The position numbers and the translations under genes were made by a program. From Roseitranquillus sp963709765 (lineage in GTDB: Bacteria > Pseudomonadota > Alphaproteobacteria > Rhodobacterales > Rhodobacteraceae): a DNA stretch of 64,000 nucleotides. Shown piece after piece: positions 28,248-37,550 of the stretch (position 1 is its first letter; the number at the start of each line of letters is the position of its first letter). The stretch spans positions 62,001-126,000 of the forward strand of contig CAVPXL010000009.1 in the NCBI GenBank assembly GCA_963709765.1, written 5' to 3'. The notes beneath the pieces are model-generated. The model had not been told where the DNA came from, searched no databases, and worked only from the letters and a program-made list of their open reading frames with translations.

Positions 28248-29105
28248 TGCCGACCTCGTATCAGTCGCAGACCGACCCCGGGCGAGGACACCGTCTGGAT
28301 CGAGCAGGACCCGTTCATCGACCGGATCCCGCGGCCGGTGGCGATGACCGGCCTCTTCGTCGCGATCATCGGGATCTGGTGGGCGGCGACGGCGTCGGGC
28401 CTGGTGTCGAAGATCATCCTGCCGACTCCGAGAGAGACGCTGGAAGACCTGATCTTCGTCGGCGGCAACATCCTGACCGGCGGCTACGTGCTCGAAGCGA
28501 TGATCACCACGACCAAGACCGTGCTCATCGCCTTCGCCATCGCCACGGGGCTGGGCTTCTCGCTCGGCGTCCTGGTCGGCGAGACCAAGTTCGGCGAACG
28601 GGCGGTGATGCCCTATCTCGTCGCCATCGACACCATGCCGAAGGTCGCCTTCGCGCCGCTCTTCATCGCGTGGCTGGGCTTCGACATCGCGTCCAAGGTG
28701 GCGCTCGCGGCCTTCATCGCGACGTTCCCGATCGTCGTCTCGACCGCGGCGGGGCTCTACGCCGCGTCCGAAAACGAACGGATGCTGTTCAAGTCGATCG
28801 GAGCGAGCCGGATGCAGACGCTGGTGCGGCTGAAGCTGCCGATCGGGCTGCCCTACCTCTTCACCGGGCTCAAGATCGCCGCGGTCGGCGTCATGGCGGG
28901 CGCGATCACCGGCGAGTTCCTCGGCGGCGGCCAGGGGGTCGGCGCGTTGATCCGGGTCTCGGCCTCGCAGCTCAACACGCCGCGGGTGTTCTCGCTGATC
29001 ATCTATCTGAGCTTCCTGGGGCTATCGCTCTTTCTGGTCGTTGTCTGGCTGCAGCGCACACTTGTCTTCTGGAACCGGGGAAACACGCCAGGTGCCATCG
29101 GATAG
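28247..29105 (+). CDS. ABC transporter permease (TauC/SsuC type, one frameshift)
   Basis: The inner-membrane permease of the importer. From 28338 an uninterrupted frame encodes about 255 residues with six hydrophobic segments and the EAA-like loop FKSIGASRMQTLVRLKLPIGLPYLFTG (key residues G, A, L, P). The start ATG at 28247 overlaps the ATPase stop but lies in another frame. The CCCCGGG run at about 28277-28283 has one base too many; correcting it gives MPTSYQSQTDPGEDTVWIEQ, joined to the rest, 285 residues. This short polar N-terminus is normal for the family. Its 3' end overlaps the regulator gene by 14 nt. Confidence 0.87.
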
Positions 29106-29832
29106 CCCAGTCGAAGCCCCGTCGGGGAACCTCTCCGAACAGGCGCACGAGGCGCTGAAGCGCGACATCCTCGCGGCCGCCTACGTGCCGGGGGAGCGCC
29201 TGCGCCTCGACGCCCTGTCGGAGCGCTACGGGATCGGCGTGGTGCCGCTCCGCGAGGCCCTGAACCGGCTCTCGTCGGAGGGCTTCGTCGAACGGCAGAG
29301 CAAACGCGGATTCATCGTGGCCCCGATGTCGCTGCCGGCGCTCGAGGAACTGGTGAAGACCCGCATCTGGCTCGAAACCAAGGGTCTGACGGAATCGATC
29401 AGGGCCGGCGATGACCGGTGGGAGGAGCGCGTCATCGTCGCTTTCCACAGGCTGGAGCGCACCCAGCGGATGATCGACGCGGGCCAGGGTGAACGGCTGA
29501 ACCAGCGCTGGGAGGAACTGCACAAGGAGTTCCACATGCAGCTGATCGCGGGCTGCGGCTCATCGTGGCTGCTCGATTTCTGCTCGACCATGATGGACCA
29601 GGCGGTGCGCTACCGGAACCTGTCGGTGAACTTCACCAAGAGCCGGCGCGGCGACGCCATCTCGGAACATCGCGACATCCTCGACGCCGTGCTTGACCGT
29701 GACGCCGTGACCGCCGCGCAATTGCTCGAGGCGCACTATTCCCGCACCCTGGAGGGCCTTCAGTCGATCCTGGGCGCCGCGCCGCTTCCGAGAGACAACG
29801 GCAATGCACGCGCCGGCTCGCATGGCGGTTGA
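29092..29832 (+). CDS. GntR-family transcriptional regulator (FCD subfamily)
   Basis: A 246-residue regulator. The winged helix-turn-helix spans about residues 13-75 (LSEQAHEALKRDILAAAY, ALSERYGIGVVPLREALNRL). The FCD helical domain follows, with ELHKEFHMQLIAGCGS and ISEHRDILDAVLDRD providing the usual His/Asp metal or ligand residues. GTG 29092 is preferred; it has GGGGAAA upstream and overlaps the permease gene. A longer frame from TTG 29041 adds a low-complexity leader. The gene ends the importer operon and probably regulates it, possibly through the repeat at 26334-26354. Confidence 0.85.
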   Translation: MPSDSPVEAPSGNLSEQAHEALKRDILAAAYVPGERLRLDALSERYGIGVVPLREALNRLSSEGFVERQSKRGFIVAPMSLPALEELVKTRIWLETKGLTESIRAGDDRWEERVIVAFHRLERTQRMIDAGQGERLNQRWEELHKEFHMQLIAGCGSSWLLDFCSTMMDQAVRYRNLSVNFTKSRRGDAISEHRDILDAVLDRDAVTAAQLLEAHYSRTLEGLQSILGAAPLPRDNGNARAGSHGG

Positions 29833-29973
29833 AGACGGGGCAAGCTCGTCGTCCAAACCTGCCACGCTCAATGCCCGCGTTGGGGCTGTGACCAACAGCG
29901 GCTCTGTCTCGCGATCGATGTGAACGGCCCATGCGAGCTGAACCCGCTTCTCGCCGGTCGCCGCAATGCCGGC

Positions 29974-31204
29974 TCACGTCGGGGCGTCGATCGCGAGGCT
30001 GGCGCGGACCCGAAGGATGCCTGCCGCAGCCAGGGCGCCCGCCAGCACGAAGTATATGCTCATCGCCCCAAGCTGCATCGGAAACCCCCATCCCAGATCG
30101 ATCAGCAATCCCGTGATGCCCGGGCCGATGGCGGTCCCCAGAACCATGATGGCAGTGGCCGCCGCCTTGATCGCGCCGAGGTTGCGTGTGCCGAAGTATT
30201 CCGCCCAGAAAGCTCCCGGAGCGGTGGCCTGCAAGCCCTGGCCTGCGCCGAAGAAGAGCATGCCCGCGGCCGCCATGGGAATCGTCTTCGCTGCGCCAAG
30301 AAGGGCGAAGCCGATGGCAAATGGCAGCATGTAGACCGCGATGGCCCGACCGGCTCCGAAGCGATCAATGGCGGCGCCGGATGCGAGTGTGGCCACGACC
30401 GCCGTGCCGGTGAAGAGCGGCAGGAGCGCGACGAAGTCCATCAGGGCCCAGCCCTTCACCTCCGTCAGGTGGACCTGGTGGAAGAACAGCGCGGTTCCCC
30501 ACGCGGGCGGACCGATCAATGCCGGGACGATCAGCCAGAACAGGGGATGGCGCAGCACCTCGCCCCGCGCTCCAGTGGCGGCCGTCCATGCCGACGGCCT
30601 GCGATCCCGCGGCGATCGATTGCGGCGTGCGTTCCTGCCGGAGAAGGAAAAGGATGGCCGGCATCGTCAGCAAAACCAGCAGCGCGGCGCCGACCCAGAG
30701 CCATCTCCAGTGCACGCTGACCATCAGCGCGACAAACACCAGCGGCAGCACCGCCTGGGCGACGGACGACCCAAGCGACGAGATCGACAGGGCACGCCCC
30801 CGCGCGCCCACGAACCAGCGCGCCATGGCGACCACGGCGACGTGGACCATCATGCCCTGCCCTGCAAAGCGCAGCCCGAAGATCACCAGGACCAGCAAAG
30901 CGGCCGAGGGCACGGCCGACATTCCGAGACAGGCAAGCGCCAGGCCGCCCATGACGAACACGGCGAGCCGCCTGACGCGGAAACGATCGGTCAGCACACC
31001 AGCCCAGACCATTACCGCGGCGGAGAGGGTCGTGCCGAGGGTGTAGATCGCGCCCCAATCGCCGTTCGACAGGTTGAATTCGGCCCGGATCTCGCCCGCG
31101 AAGATCGAGATGAAGTAGGTCTGCCCGTAGGCAGAGGTGAATGTGAGCAGGAAGCCGGCGAGAAGAAACGGCGCATTCTCGCGCAGGAAGCGAAGGAAAC
31201 TCAT
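29974..31204 (-). CDS. MFS transporter (one frameshift)
   Basis: A major facilitator of about 409 residues when joined. The N-terminal half (start MSFLRFLRENAPF) has six hydrophobic segments and the loop 2-3 motif GVLTDRFRVRR. The C-terminal half in another frame (from LRHPLFWLIVPALIG) has six more, with the repeated motif SGAAIDRFGAGRA. The break is near 30571-30590; removing one C from GCCGCCAC (- strand) gives DGRTGARGEVLRHPLF. ATG at 31202-31204 is chosen because homology begins there. No substrate can be assigned; the protein resembles the oxalate/formate-antiporter-like or generic NarK-related branches only in its overall topology. Confidence 0.85.
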
Positions 31205-31891
31205 TCGTCTTGTTCGCGCGGTTGAGGGCGGAAGGAAAGGCCCGAAATATCCGCGGTCCAGGTCGCCGCTCGCGCGGACCCCGCAATCCGGAAGGCGGTG
31301 GAAAAACGGAACATCTCGGCGTGCTGGCATCGCCAAGTTCGCAGCGCCGCACGTCCGCCTCTTCAGGGGATGCACAGAGGTGGAGCCGCGAAGGGCTGGC
31401 CATCCCCGACGCCGACCATGACCGGGGAGTTTCGCGATCAGGAGGCTCCCGTTCAGGACCCGGAATGCCGGCCTTCGACTGCCAGATGTTCCGAGTGTCG
31501 CCCCTGCGAAGAACCCGGTTCAGTCCAAGCCATCCGTGTCGAGGACATTATTGCGGGCACACAGTCCTGGCGCGGTGGTCGGAACGAGCGCGAACTGCCG
31601 CATGGGGGCGGCCCGATCGCCCGATGCACGCCAGCCGTCAGCAGACGCCGGAGAAGGTCTGAAGCGGAGACCGGGCCAAAGCCTGAGTTCCTGAAGATGC
31701 GGGGACGAACGCGGCATCGGAACACCAGGATCCTGCCCGCGATCGCCTCCGTCATCGTATCCGTCGCCACGATCAAGTTCCGCTGTCGAGGGAACAGTTT
31801 GTCGCGCGTCGGGTTCGACTCCGTAATGGCCGACCTGCCCCGATCCGGTCGCGGCTCCGGCCGGCCTCCTTTACGATCAGAGGTAAGGACC
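31205..31891. other. Divergent intergenic stretch, no supported gene
   Basis: About 690 nt between the MFS gene and the ThDP enzyme gene. An open frame on the + strand continues upstream from the enzyme, and others exist on the - strand, but they are low-complexity Arg/Pro/Ser sequences with no recognisable motif. The last bases contain a ribosome site (AGAGGTAAGGA) for the enzyme. Promoters for both flanking genes must lie here; none stands out. Confidence 0.4.
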
Positions 31892-33667
31892 ATGGCAAAA
31901 TCCACCGCCGATTTCATGCTCGAGCGACTGACGGACTGGGGCGTCCGGACCATCTACGGGTTCCCTGGAGATGGCATCAGTTCCACTCTGAAGGCGCTGG
32001 AGAAGGCGATCGACCGCTTCACCTTCGTCCAGGCGCGTCACGAGGAGGAGGCCGCCTTCATGGCCTGCGCCCACGCCAAGTGGACGGGAGAGCCCGGCGT
32101 CTGCCTGGCCACGTCCGGTCCCGGTGCGATCCACCTGCTGAACGGACTCTACGACGCCAAACTCGACCACCAGCCGGTTGTGGCGATCGTCGGCCAGCAG
32201 GACCGCGCCGCGCTTGGCGGGCACTACCAGCAGGAGGTCGACCTGCAGACGCTCTTCAAGGACGTGGCGCACGAATTCGTCCACTATTGCCAGTCGCCGA
32301 CGCAGATGCGCCACCTGATCGACCGCGCCTTCCGCATTGCCAAGGGCAAGCGGTGCGTCACCGCGATCATCGTCCCCGACGATGTCGGCATGGAGGATGC
32401 GGTGGAACAGCCGCCGCATGAGCACGGCACCGTGCATTCCGGGATCGGCTACGCGCCGAAGCCGCGGATCGTCCCGGCCGAGGAGGATCTGCGCCGCGCG
32501 GCCGCCATTCTCAACGAAGCAAAGAAGCCCGCGATCATGGTCGGTGCCGGCGCCCTCGGCGCGGGCGAGGAGGTCAAGGCCGCGGCAGAGGCGCTCGGCG
32601 CCGGGGTTTGCAAGGCGCTTCTCGGCAAGGCGGTGCTGCCCGATGATCTGCCCTACGTCACCGGCCAGATGGGCCTCCTCGGCACCAGCCCGTCCTACAA
32701 CCTGATGATGGAATGCGACGCCTTCATCATGATCGGCTCGGGCTTCCCCTATGCCGAATTCCTGCCCGAGGAGGGCAAGGCGCGCGGCATCCAGATCGAC
32801 ATCGACCCCGGCATGCTCTCGATCCGCTACCCGATGGAGGTCAACCTCGTCGGCGATGCACGCGACACCCTCGCCGCCCTCCTGCCCTATCTGGAGCAGA
32901 AGGGCCGCACCTCATGGCGCGAGAAGATCGAGAAGGAGGTCGCCACCTGGTGGGACGGCGTCGAGAAGCGCGCCCATTACAAAGGCGATCCGATCAACCC
33001 GCAACTCCTCTTCTGGGAGTGTTCGTCGCGGCTGCCCGACAATGCCATCATCTCTGCCGACAGCGGCACCTCGGCGAACTGGTACGCCCGCGCGATCAAG
33101 ATCCGCGAGGGGATGAAGGGCTCGCTTTCGGGCACGCTCGCCACGATGTGCCCCGGCGTCCCCTACACCACCGCCGCCAAGTTCACCCATCCCGATCGGG
33201 TCGCGGTCGGCTTCGTCGGCGACGGCGCGATGCAGATGCTGGGCAACTCGGCCCTGATCACCATCGCCAAGTACTGGCGGATGTGGAGCGACCCGCGCGC
33301 TGTCATCGCCGTGCTCAACAACGGCGACCTCAATCAGGTCACGTGGGAGATGCGGGCGATGGGCGGCTTCCCCAAACTCGAGGAGACGCAGAACGTCCCG
33401 CCCTTCAACTATGCCGCCTACGCCCAGTCGCTCGGCCTCCTCGGCATCCGCGTGGAGAGGCCCGATCAGGTCGGCCCGGCCTGGGACGGCGCCTTTGCCG
33501 CCGACCGGCCGGTGGTGATCGACTTCGTCTGCGACCCGACTGTGCCGACGCTGCCACCGAAGATCACCGGCAGCCAGCGCGCGAACTACTTCAGCACGCT
33601 GATGAAGGGCGACCCGGACGAGAAGGCGATCATCAAGAACGCCTTCAAGCGCTATATCTCGGCATGA
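31892..33667 (+). CDS. Thiamine pyrophosphate-requiring enzyme (pyruvate oxidase/acetolactate synthase-like)
   Basis: A 591-residue enzyme of the ThDP decarboxylase superfamily, with the N-terminal Pyr domain, central domain and C-terminal PP domain. The activating glutamate lies in QARHEEEAAF (E51-E53). SGPGAIHLLNGLYDA matches the family after it. The PP-domain Mg/ThDP motif begins GDGAMQMLG and ends LNNGDLN. The central domain resembles that of pyruvate oxidase (MGLLGTSPSYNLM). The ATG at 31892 has AGAGGTAAGGA upstream and begins the conserved TADFMLERLTDWGV. It may decarboxylate pyruvate or another 2-oxo acid; FAD binding cannot be judged. It is coupled by 4 nt to an enolase-superfamily gene. 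Confidence 0.88.
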   Translation: MAKSTADFMLERLTDWGVRTIYGFPGDGISSTLKALEKAIDRFTFVQARHEEEAAFMACAHAKWTGEPGVCLATSGPGAIHLLNGLYDAKLDHQPVVAIVGQQDRAALGGHYQQEVDLQTLFKDVAHEFVHYCQSPTQMRHLIDRAFRIAKGKRCVTAIIVPDDVGMEDAVEQPPHEHGTVHSGIGYAPKPRIVPAEEDLRRAAAILNEAKKPAIMVGAGALGAGEEVKAAAEALGAGVCKALLGKAVLPDDLPYVTGQMGLLGTSPSYNLMMECDAFIMIGSGFPYAEFLPEEGKARGIQIDIDPGMLSIRYPMEVNLVGDARDTLAALLPYLEQKGRTSWREKIEKEVATWWDGVEKRAHYKGDPINPQLLFWECSSRLPDNAIISADSGTSANWYARAIKIREGMKGSLSGTLATMCPGVPYTTAAKFTHPDRVAVGFVGDGAMQMLGNSALITIAKYWRMWSDPRAVIAVLNNGDLNQVTWEMRAMGGFPKLEETQNVPPFNYAAYAQSLGLLGIRVERPDQVGPAWDGAFAADRPVVIDFVCDPTVPTLPPKITGSQRANYFSTLMKGDPDEKAIIKNAFKRYISA

Positions 33668-34779
33668 CGTCGGCCGCCCCGATCGGGGCGGTCCGCACGG
33701 CCGCCTACCGGGTGCCGACCGACCGACCCGAGGCCGACGGCACCCTCGCCTGGGACGCGACCACGATGGTGACGTGCGAGGTCGAGGCGGGCGGCGAGAC
33801 CGGTTTTGGCTATGGCTATGCCGACCGGGCGACCGCCCTTTTCGTCACCGACGTCCTCGCCCCGGTCCTGTCGGGGCGGGACGGGCTCGACACGGCCGGC
33901 TGCTGGCGCGCGATGGTTGATGCGGTGCGCAACCACGGGCGGCAGGGCGTCGCCGCGATGGCGATCTCGGCCGCCGACGCAGCGCTGCACGACCTGCGCG
34001 GCAAGCTCCTCGGGGCCCCGCTTTCCGCCCTTCTGGGCCGCTGCCGCGACGCTGTCCCGGCCTATGGCAGCGGCGGCTTCACCACGTATTCGCACAAGGA
34101 GATGAGCGCCCAGATCGAAGGCTGGCACGAGGCCGGAATGCGGTCCATGAAGATCAAGGTCACCGGCGACCCCGACTCCGAACGGTCCCGCATCGCCGCA
34201 GCCCGCCGCGCGGCGGGCGACGACGTGGATCTGATGATCGACGCCAACGGCGCCTGTTCCCGGAAGGAGGCGCTGGCGATGGCGTCGATCGCAGCGGAGT
34301 TGGCGGTGGTATGGTTCGAGGAACCGGTGTCTTCCGACGACCTGGCCGGACTGCGGCTGATCCGGGACCATGCACCGCCCGGAATGGACATTGCCGCGGG
34401 CGAGTACGGCTACGACGCGTTTCACTTCCGCGACCTCCTCGGCGCTGGCGCCGTCGACGTGCTGCAGGCCGACGCGACGCGCTGCTGCGGCATCACCGGC
34501 CTGCTGCAGGCCGACGCCCTGGCCTGGGCAGCGAACGTTCCGCTGTCGATCCACTGTGCTCCGTCCCTGCACCTGCAAGCTGCGCTCTGCCTGCAGCGGC
34601 TGAAGCACCTGGAGTGGTTCCACGACCATGTCCGGATCGAGTCGATGCTGCTCGACGGCGCGCCGTGGGCCGGCACCGGCGCGTTGCATCCGGCGGCGCC
34701 GGACCACCCGGGCCTCGGGCTTGCGCTCAAATCCGCCGACGCCGAGCCTTACCGGGTCTGGCCAGAAGGCCCTGGTTGA
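33664..34779 (+). CDS. Enolase-superfamily enzyme (mandelate racemase/muconate lactonizing type)
   Basis: A 371-residue enolase-superfamily protein that would abstract the proton alpha to a carboxylate. The KxK catalytic lysines are K163 and K165 (MKIKV). Metal ligands are D193 (DANGA), E219 (WFEEP) and E247 (AAGEYG). D270 (QADATR) and H298 (SIHCAPS) match the Asp-His dyad of the mandelate racemase subgroup, so a racemase or sugar-acid dehydratase is likely. ATG 33664 overlaps the stop of the ThDP enzyme. The pair may convert a sugar acid to a 2-keto acid and then decarboxylate it, which is inference. Confidence 0.87.
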   Translation: MTSAAPIGAVRTAAYRVPTDRPEADGTLAWDATTMVTCEVEAGGETGFGYGYADRATALFVTDVLAPVLSGRDGLDTAGCWRAMVDAVRNHGRQGVAAMAISAADAALHDLRGKLLGAPLSALLGRCRDAVPAYGSGGFTTYSHKEMSAQIEGWHEAGMRSMKIKVTGDPDSERSRIAAARRAAGDDVDLMIDANGACSRKEALAMASIAAELAVVWFEEPVSSDDLAGLRLIRDHAPPGMDIAAGEYGYDAFHFRDLLGAGAVDVLQADATRCCGITGLLQADALAWAANVPLSIHCAPSLHLQAALCLQRLKHLEWFHDHVRIESMLLDGAPWAGTGALHPAAPDHPGLGLALKSADAEPYRVWPEGPG

Positions 34780-34954
34780 GCCGTCCAGACGGAATGGTCC
34801 CTCGACAAGCTCCGCGAACCTTGCATCATGCCGAGGGAATCCGGCCCGGCCCGCTTCTTCGCGCGCATCAGGGCACCGGACATATTCAAATTTGGAACTG
34901 TCTTCCGGTCCGGCACATTGATCTTGTGTTCATAAAAGATCTATCGGAGGTGGC

Positions 34955-35968
34955 ATGTCGGTCATCGTGATTACCGGAGCCAGCGCAGGCGTGGGCCGTG
35001 CCACGGTTCGCCGTTTCGCGGCGCCCGGCGTCAGCATCGGCCTCATTGCCCGCGATCGCGGGCGTCTCGAAGCGACGGCCGAGGAAGTGCGGGCGGCAGG
35101 CGGCGAGGCGATGGTCCTGCCGCTCGACGTCGCCGACGCCGGCGCGGTCGAGGCCGCCGCCGACCGGGTCGAGCAGGCATTCGGACCGATCGACATCTGG
35201 ATCAACATCGCGATGGTGACGGTCCTGTCTCCGGTCGCCGAGATGACCGCCGAGGAGTACCGGCGGGTGACGGAGGTGACGTATCTCGGGACCGTGCACG
35301 GAACGATGACGGCGCTGCGGCGCATGCAATCGCGGGACCGGGGGACGATCGTGCAGGTCGCCTCCGCGCTCGGTTACCGCTCGATCCCGCTGCAATCGGC
35401 ATATTGCGCGGCGAAGGCGGCGGTGATCGGTTTCACCGACTCGCTGCGCTGCGAGCTGATCCACGATGAATCGGGCGTGAAACTGACGGCGGTGCAGCTG
35501 CCGGCGGTGAACACGCCGCAATTCGAATGGGCGCGAAGCAGGATGCCGCGACGGTCGCAGCCGGTGCCGCCGATCTTCGAGCCCGAGCTGATCGCCGACG
35601 CGATCCACCATGCCGCATACCATCCGCGACGGGAATACTGGCTGGGCGCCTCGGCGATCGAGGCGATCATCGGCGCCAAGCTGGCGCCGGGCCTGACCGA
35701 CCGGATGATGGCGCGGCAGGCATGGGAGGGCCAGATGACGGACGAGCCCGCCGAGGAGCGAGACGACAACCTTTTCGATCCGGTGCCCGGCGCCTACGCG
35801 GCGCGCGGTCGATTCAGCGACCGCGCCGCGTCGCACTCCCCCGCGATCTGGGCGAGCGAGCATCGCGAGGTCATGGGGCTTGGCCTTCTGGTCGCGGCGG
35901 GGCTGGTCGTGGGCGCGGCGGCGGCAATCGCCGGAAACACGCCGCGGCGGCGACTGGGGCGATCGTGA
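34955..35968 (+). CDS. SDR-family oxidoreductase with C-terminal membrane segment
   Basis: A 337-residue short-chain dehydrogenase. TGASAGVG is at 7-14. The NNAG region is altered to INIAM, and the catalytic serine and YxxxK are in VASALGYRS and SAYCAAKAAV. A region of about 90 residues extends past the SDR fold and ends in a hydrophobic segment (GLGLLVAAGLVVGAAAAIAG), suggesting membrane attachment. A good ribosome site, GGAGG, is 6 nt before the ATG. It is the first gene of a long coupled train that leads to the bo3 oxidase, and its promoter should lie in 34780-34954. Proteins of this SDR type with C-terminal extension are common but of unknown substrate. Confidence 0.82.
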   Translation: MSVIVITGASAGVGRATVRRFAAPGVSIGLIARDRGRLEATAEEVRAAGGEAMVLPLDVADAGAVEAAADRVEQAFGPIDIWINIAMVTVLSPVAEMTAEEYRRVTEVTYLGTVHGTMTALRRMQSRDRGTIVQVASALGYRSIPLQSAYCAAKAAVIGFTDSLRCELIHDESGVKLTAVQLPAVNTPQFEWARSRMPRRSQPVPPIFEPELIADAIHHAAYHPRREYWLGASAIEAIIGAKLAPGLTDRMMARQAWEGQMTDEPAEERDDNLFDPVPGAYAARGRFSDRAASHSPAIWASEHREVMGLGLLVAAGLVVGAAAAIAGNTPRRRLGRS

Positions 35969-36942
35969 ACGCTTCAAACCGGACTTCGCCGCGCGCGGTG
36001 GCGACCCGTTCGGCCCGCCCGCACACGGGCCTCGGCCGGGTGGTCGTGGGCCTTGCCCTGACGGTCGCGGCGTCAGCCCTCACAGGACGTGCAGCGCGCG
36101 GCCGACGGGAGATCGACCGGGGTGATCCTGCGCGGCAGCGCGCCATCGGCCGCGCCCGCGACGGCGCCGCCCTCCTGAGCTTCAGCGTGCTGGCCGACAG
36201 CGCGCTCGAACATTACCGCGGCGGCTTTCACCACCAGCCGATGTACGCCGCGCCAACCGTCGGCGCCCTGTCGCTCGCCGCCAACATGGCCGAACCGCAA
36301 ACGCTGCACGGCCGGCCGCTGTCGGCGGCGCATGCGGCGGCGATCGTGACGGGCCTGGCGGGGCTGGGGTTTCACCTGCGCAACCTCACCCGCCGACCGG
36401 GCGGACTCTGCTGGAACAACATCTTCTACGCCGCCCCTCTGGGCGCCCCGGGGTCGCTGGCGACTGCGGGGCTGATCGGGTCGGTAACCCATGCGATGGG
36501 CAATTCGGCGCGGCGCCCGGAGGAGGGGGCCAACCTGATCCACGGCCGGGAACTCGCAGCGGTGTCGGCGGTGGCACTCGCCGGCGAGACGGCCGAGGTG
36601 GCGCTGTTGCACTTTCGCGGCGCGTTCCACGATCCGTTCATGTACCTGCCGGTGACGCTGCCGCCGCTCGCCGCGGCGGGCCTCGCCGCGGAGGCCGTGA
36701 GGCCGAACCGGCGCCGTCGCCGGACAACGCGGAGGCTTCTGTACCTCGTCAACGCGCTTGGCGTCGTCGGAACGGCGTTCCACGTGCTCGGCGTTGCGCG
36801 CAACATGGGCGGCTGGGAGAACTGGCGGCAGACGGCGCTACAAGGGCCGCCGACGCCGGCACCCATCTCCTTCACCGGTCTTGGAGAGAGTGGCCTCGCG
36901 GCGCTCGACCTTCTGGATCTGCACGACGAGGGGCGGCCATGA
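35965..36942 (+). CDS. Conserved membrane protein of unknown function, internal duplication
   Basis: A 325-residue protein I cannot assign. GTG 35965 overlaps the SDR stop (GTGA). After a basic N-terminus it has several hydrophobic segments and two similar stretches: LEHYRGGFHHQPMYAAPT followed by helix, and LLHFRGAFHDPFMYLPVT followed by helix. The repeated pattern H(Y/F)RG-FH-PMY suggests an internal duplication with conserved histidines, possibly metal or heme ligands. Its stop overlaps the next gene, which encodes a dehydrogenase subunit. It may be the membrane anchor or electron-transfer partner of that dehydrogenase; this is inference. Confidence 0.7.
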   Translation: MNASNRTSPRAVATRSARPHTGLGRVVVGLALTVAASALTGRAARGRREIDRGDPARQRAIGRARDGAALLSFSVLADSALEHYRGGFHHQPMYAAPTVGALSLAANMAEPQTLHGRPLSAAHAAAIVTGLAGLGFHLRNLTRRPGGLCWNNIFYAAPLGAPGSLATAGLIGSVTHAMGNSARRPEEGANLIHGRELAAVSAVALAGETAEVALLHFRGAFHDPFMYLPVTLPPLAAAGLAAEAVRPNRRRRRTTRRLLYLVNALGVVGTAFHVLGVARNMGGWENWRQTALQGPPTPAPISFTGLGESGLAALDLLDLHDEGRP

Positions 36943-37550
36943 CCGAGAACTTTCGCACCCCCTATCCCGGCTGGGACGTCCTGGCGAAGTGGGAGACGCC
37001 ATCCTACAACGACCAGACGCGCGACGTCCTGCGCCACCGGCTTGATCCGCCCCCGCGGCGAGCGCTCGACGAAGCCGACTTCGCGACGCTCGAGGCGCTG
37101 TGCGAGCGGGTCATTCCGCAGGAGGGCGAGGACCGGGCCGAGATCGCGCCCTGGATCGACGCCGCCATCGCTGAGGGGCGACCGACCGGCACCCGATACG
37201 ATGGGATGCCCGACAACCCGACGGCCTGGCGCCGGGGCCTTGCCGCGCTCGACACCGAGGCGCGGGTACGGCACGGCACGGGCTTCGCCGCGCTCGGGAT
37301 CCACGACCAGGACGAAGTACTGAAGGCGATCGACGCAGGAGAGGCGACGGAGGACGCATGGCAGGGCCTGATCCCGCAGAAGTTCCTGCGCCACACGGCG
37401 CTGAAGCAGATCGTCGAGATCTACTACTCCCATCCCAAGGGCCAGAGCGAGATCGGTTTTGGCGGCCCGGCCTCACCGCGCGGCTACCTGCGCCTCGGGC
37501 CGGATCGACTGGACGCCTGGGAAGCGCCGGAGGGGGAGTGGCCGCGATGA
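36939..37550 (+). CDS. Gluconate 2-dehydrogenase subunit 3 family protein
   Basis: A 203-residue protein with the subunit 3 pattern LDEADFATLEALCERVIPQEG near residue 45-65 and a C-terminal ALKQIVEIYYSHPKGQSEIGF-like block (key residues Y, P, W/F, G). In membrane-bound gluconate and related dehydrogenases the small subunit accompanies the GMC flavoprotein, often carrying its export signal. Here no Tat or Sec signal is visible, so the complex may be cytoplasmic-facing. It overlaps the GMC gene by 4 nt. Confidence 0.83.
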   Translation: MTENFRTPYPGWDVLAKWETPSYNDQTRDVLRHRLDPPPRRALDEADFATLEALCERVIPQEGEDRAEIAPWIDAAIAEGRPTGTRYDGMPDNPTAWRRGLAALDTEARVRHGTGFAALGIHDQDEVLKAIDAGEATEDAWQGLIPQKFLRHTALKQIVEIYYSHPKGQSEIGFGGPASPRGYLRLGPDRLDAWEAPEGEWPR

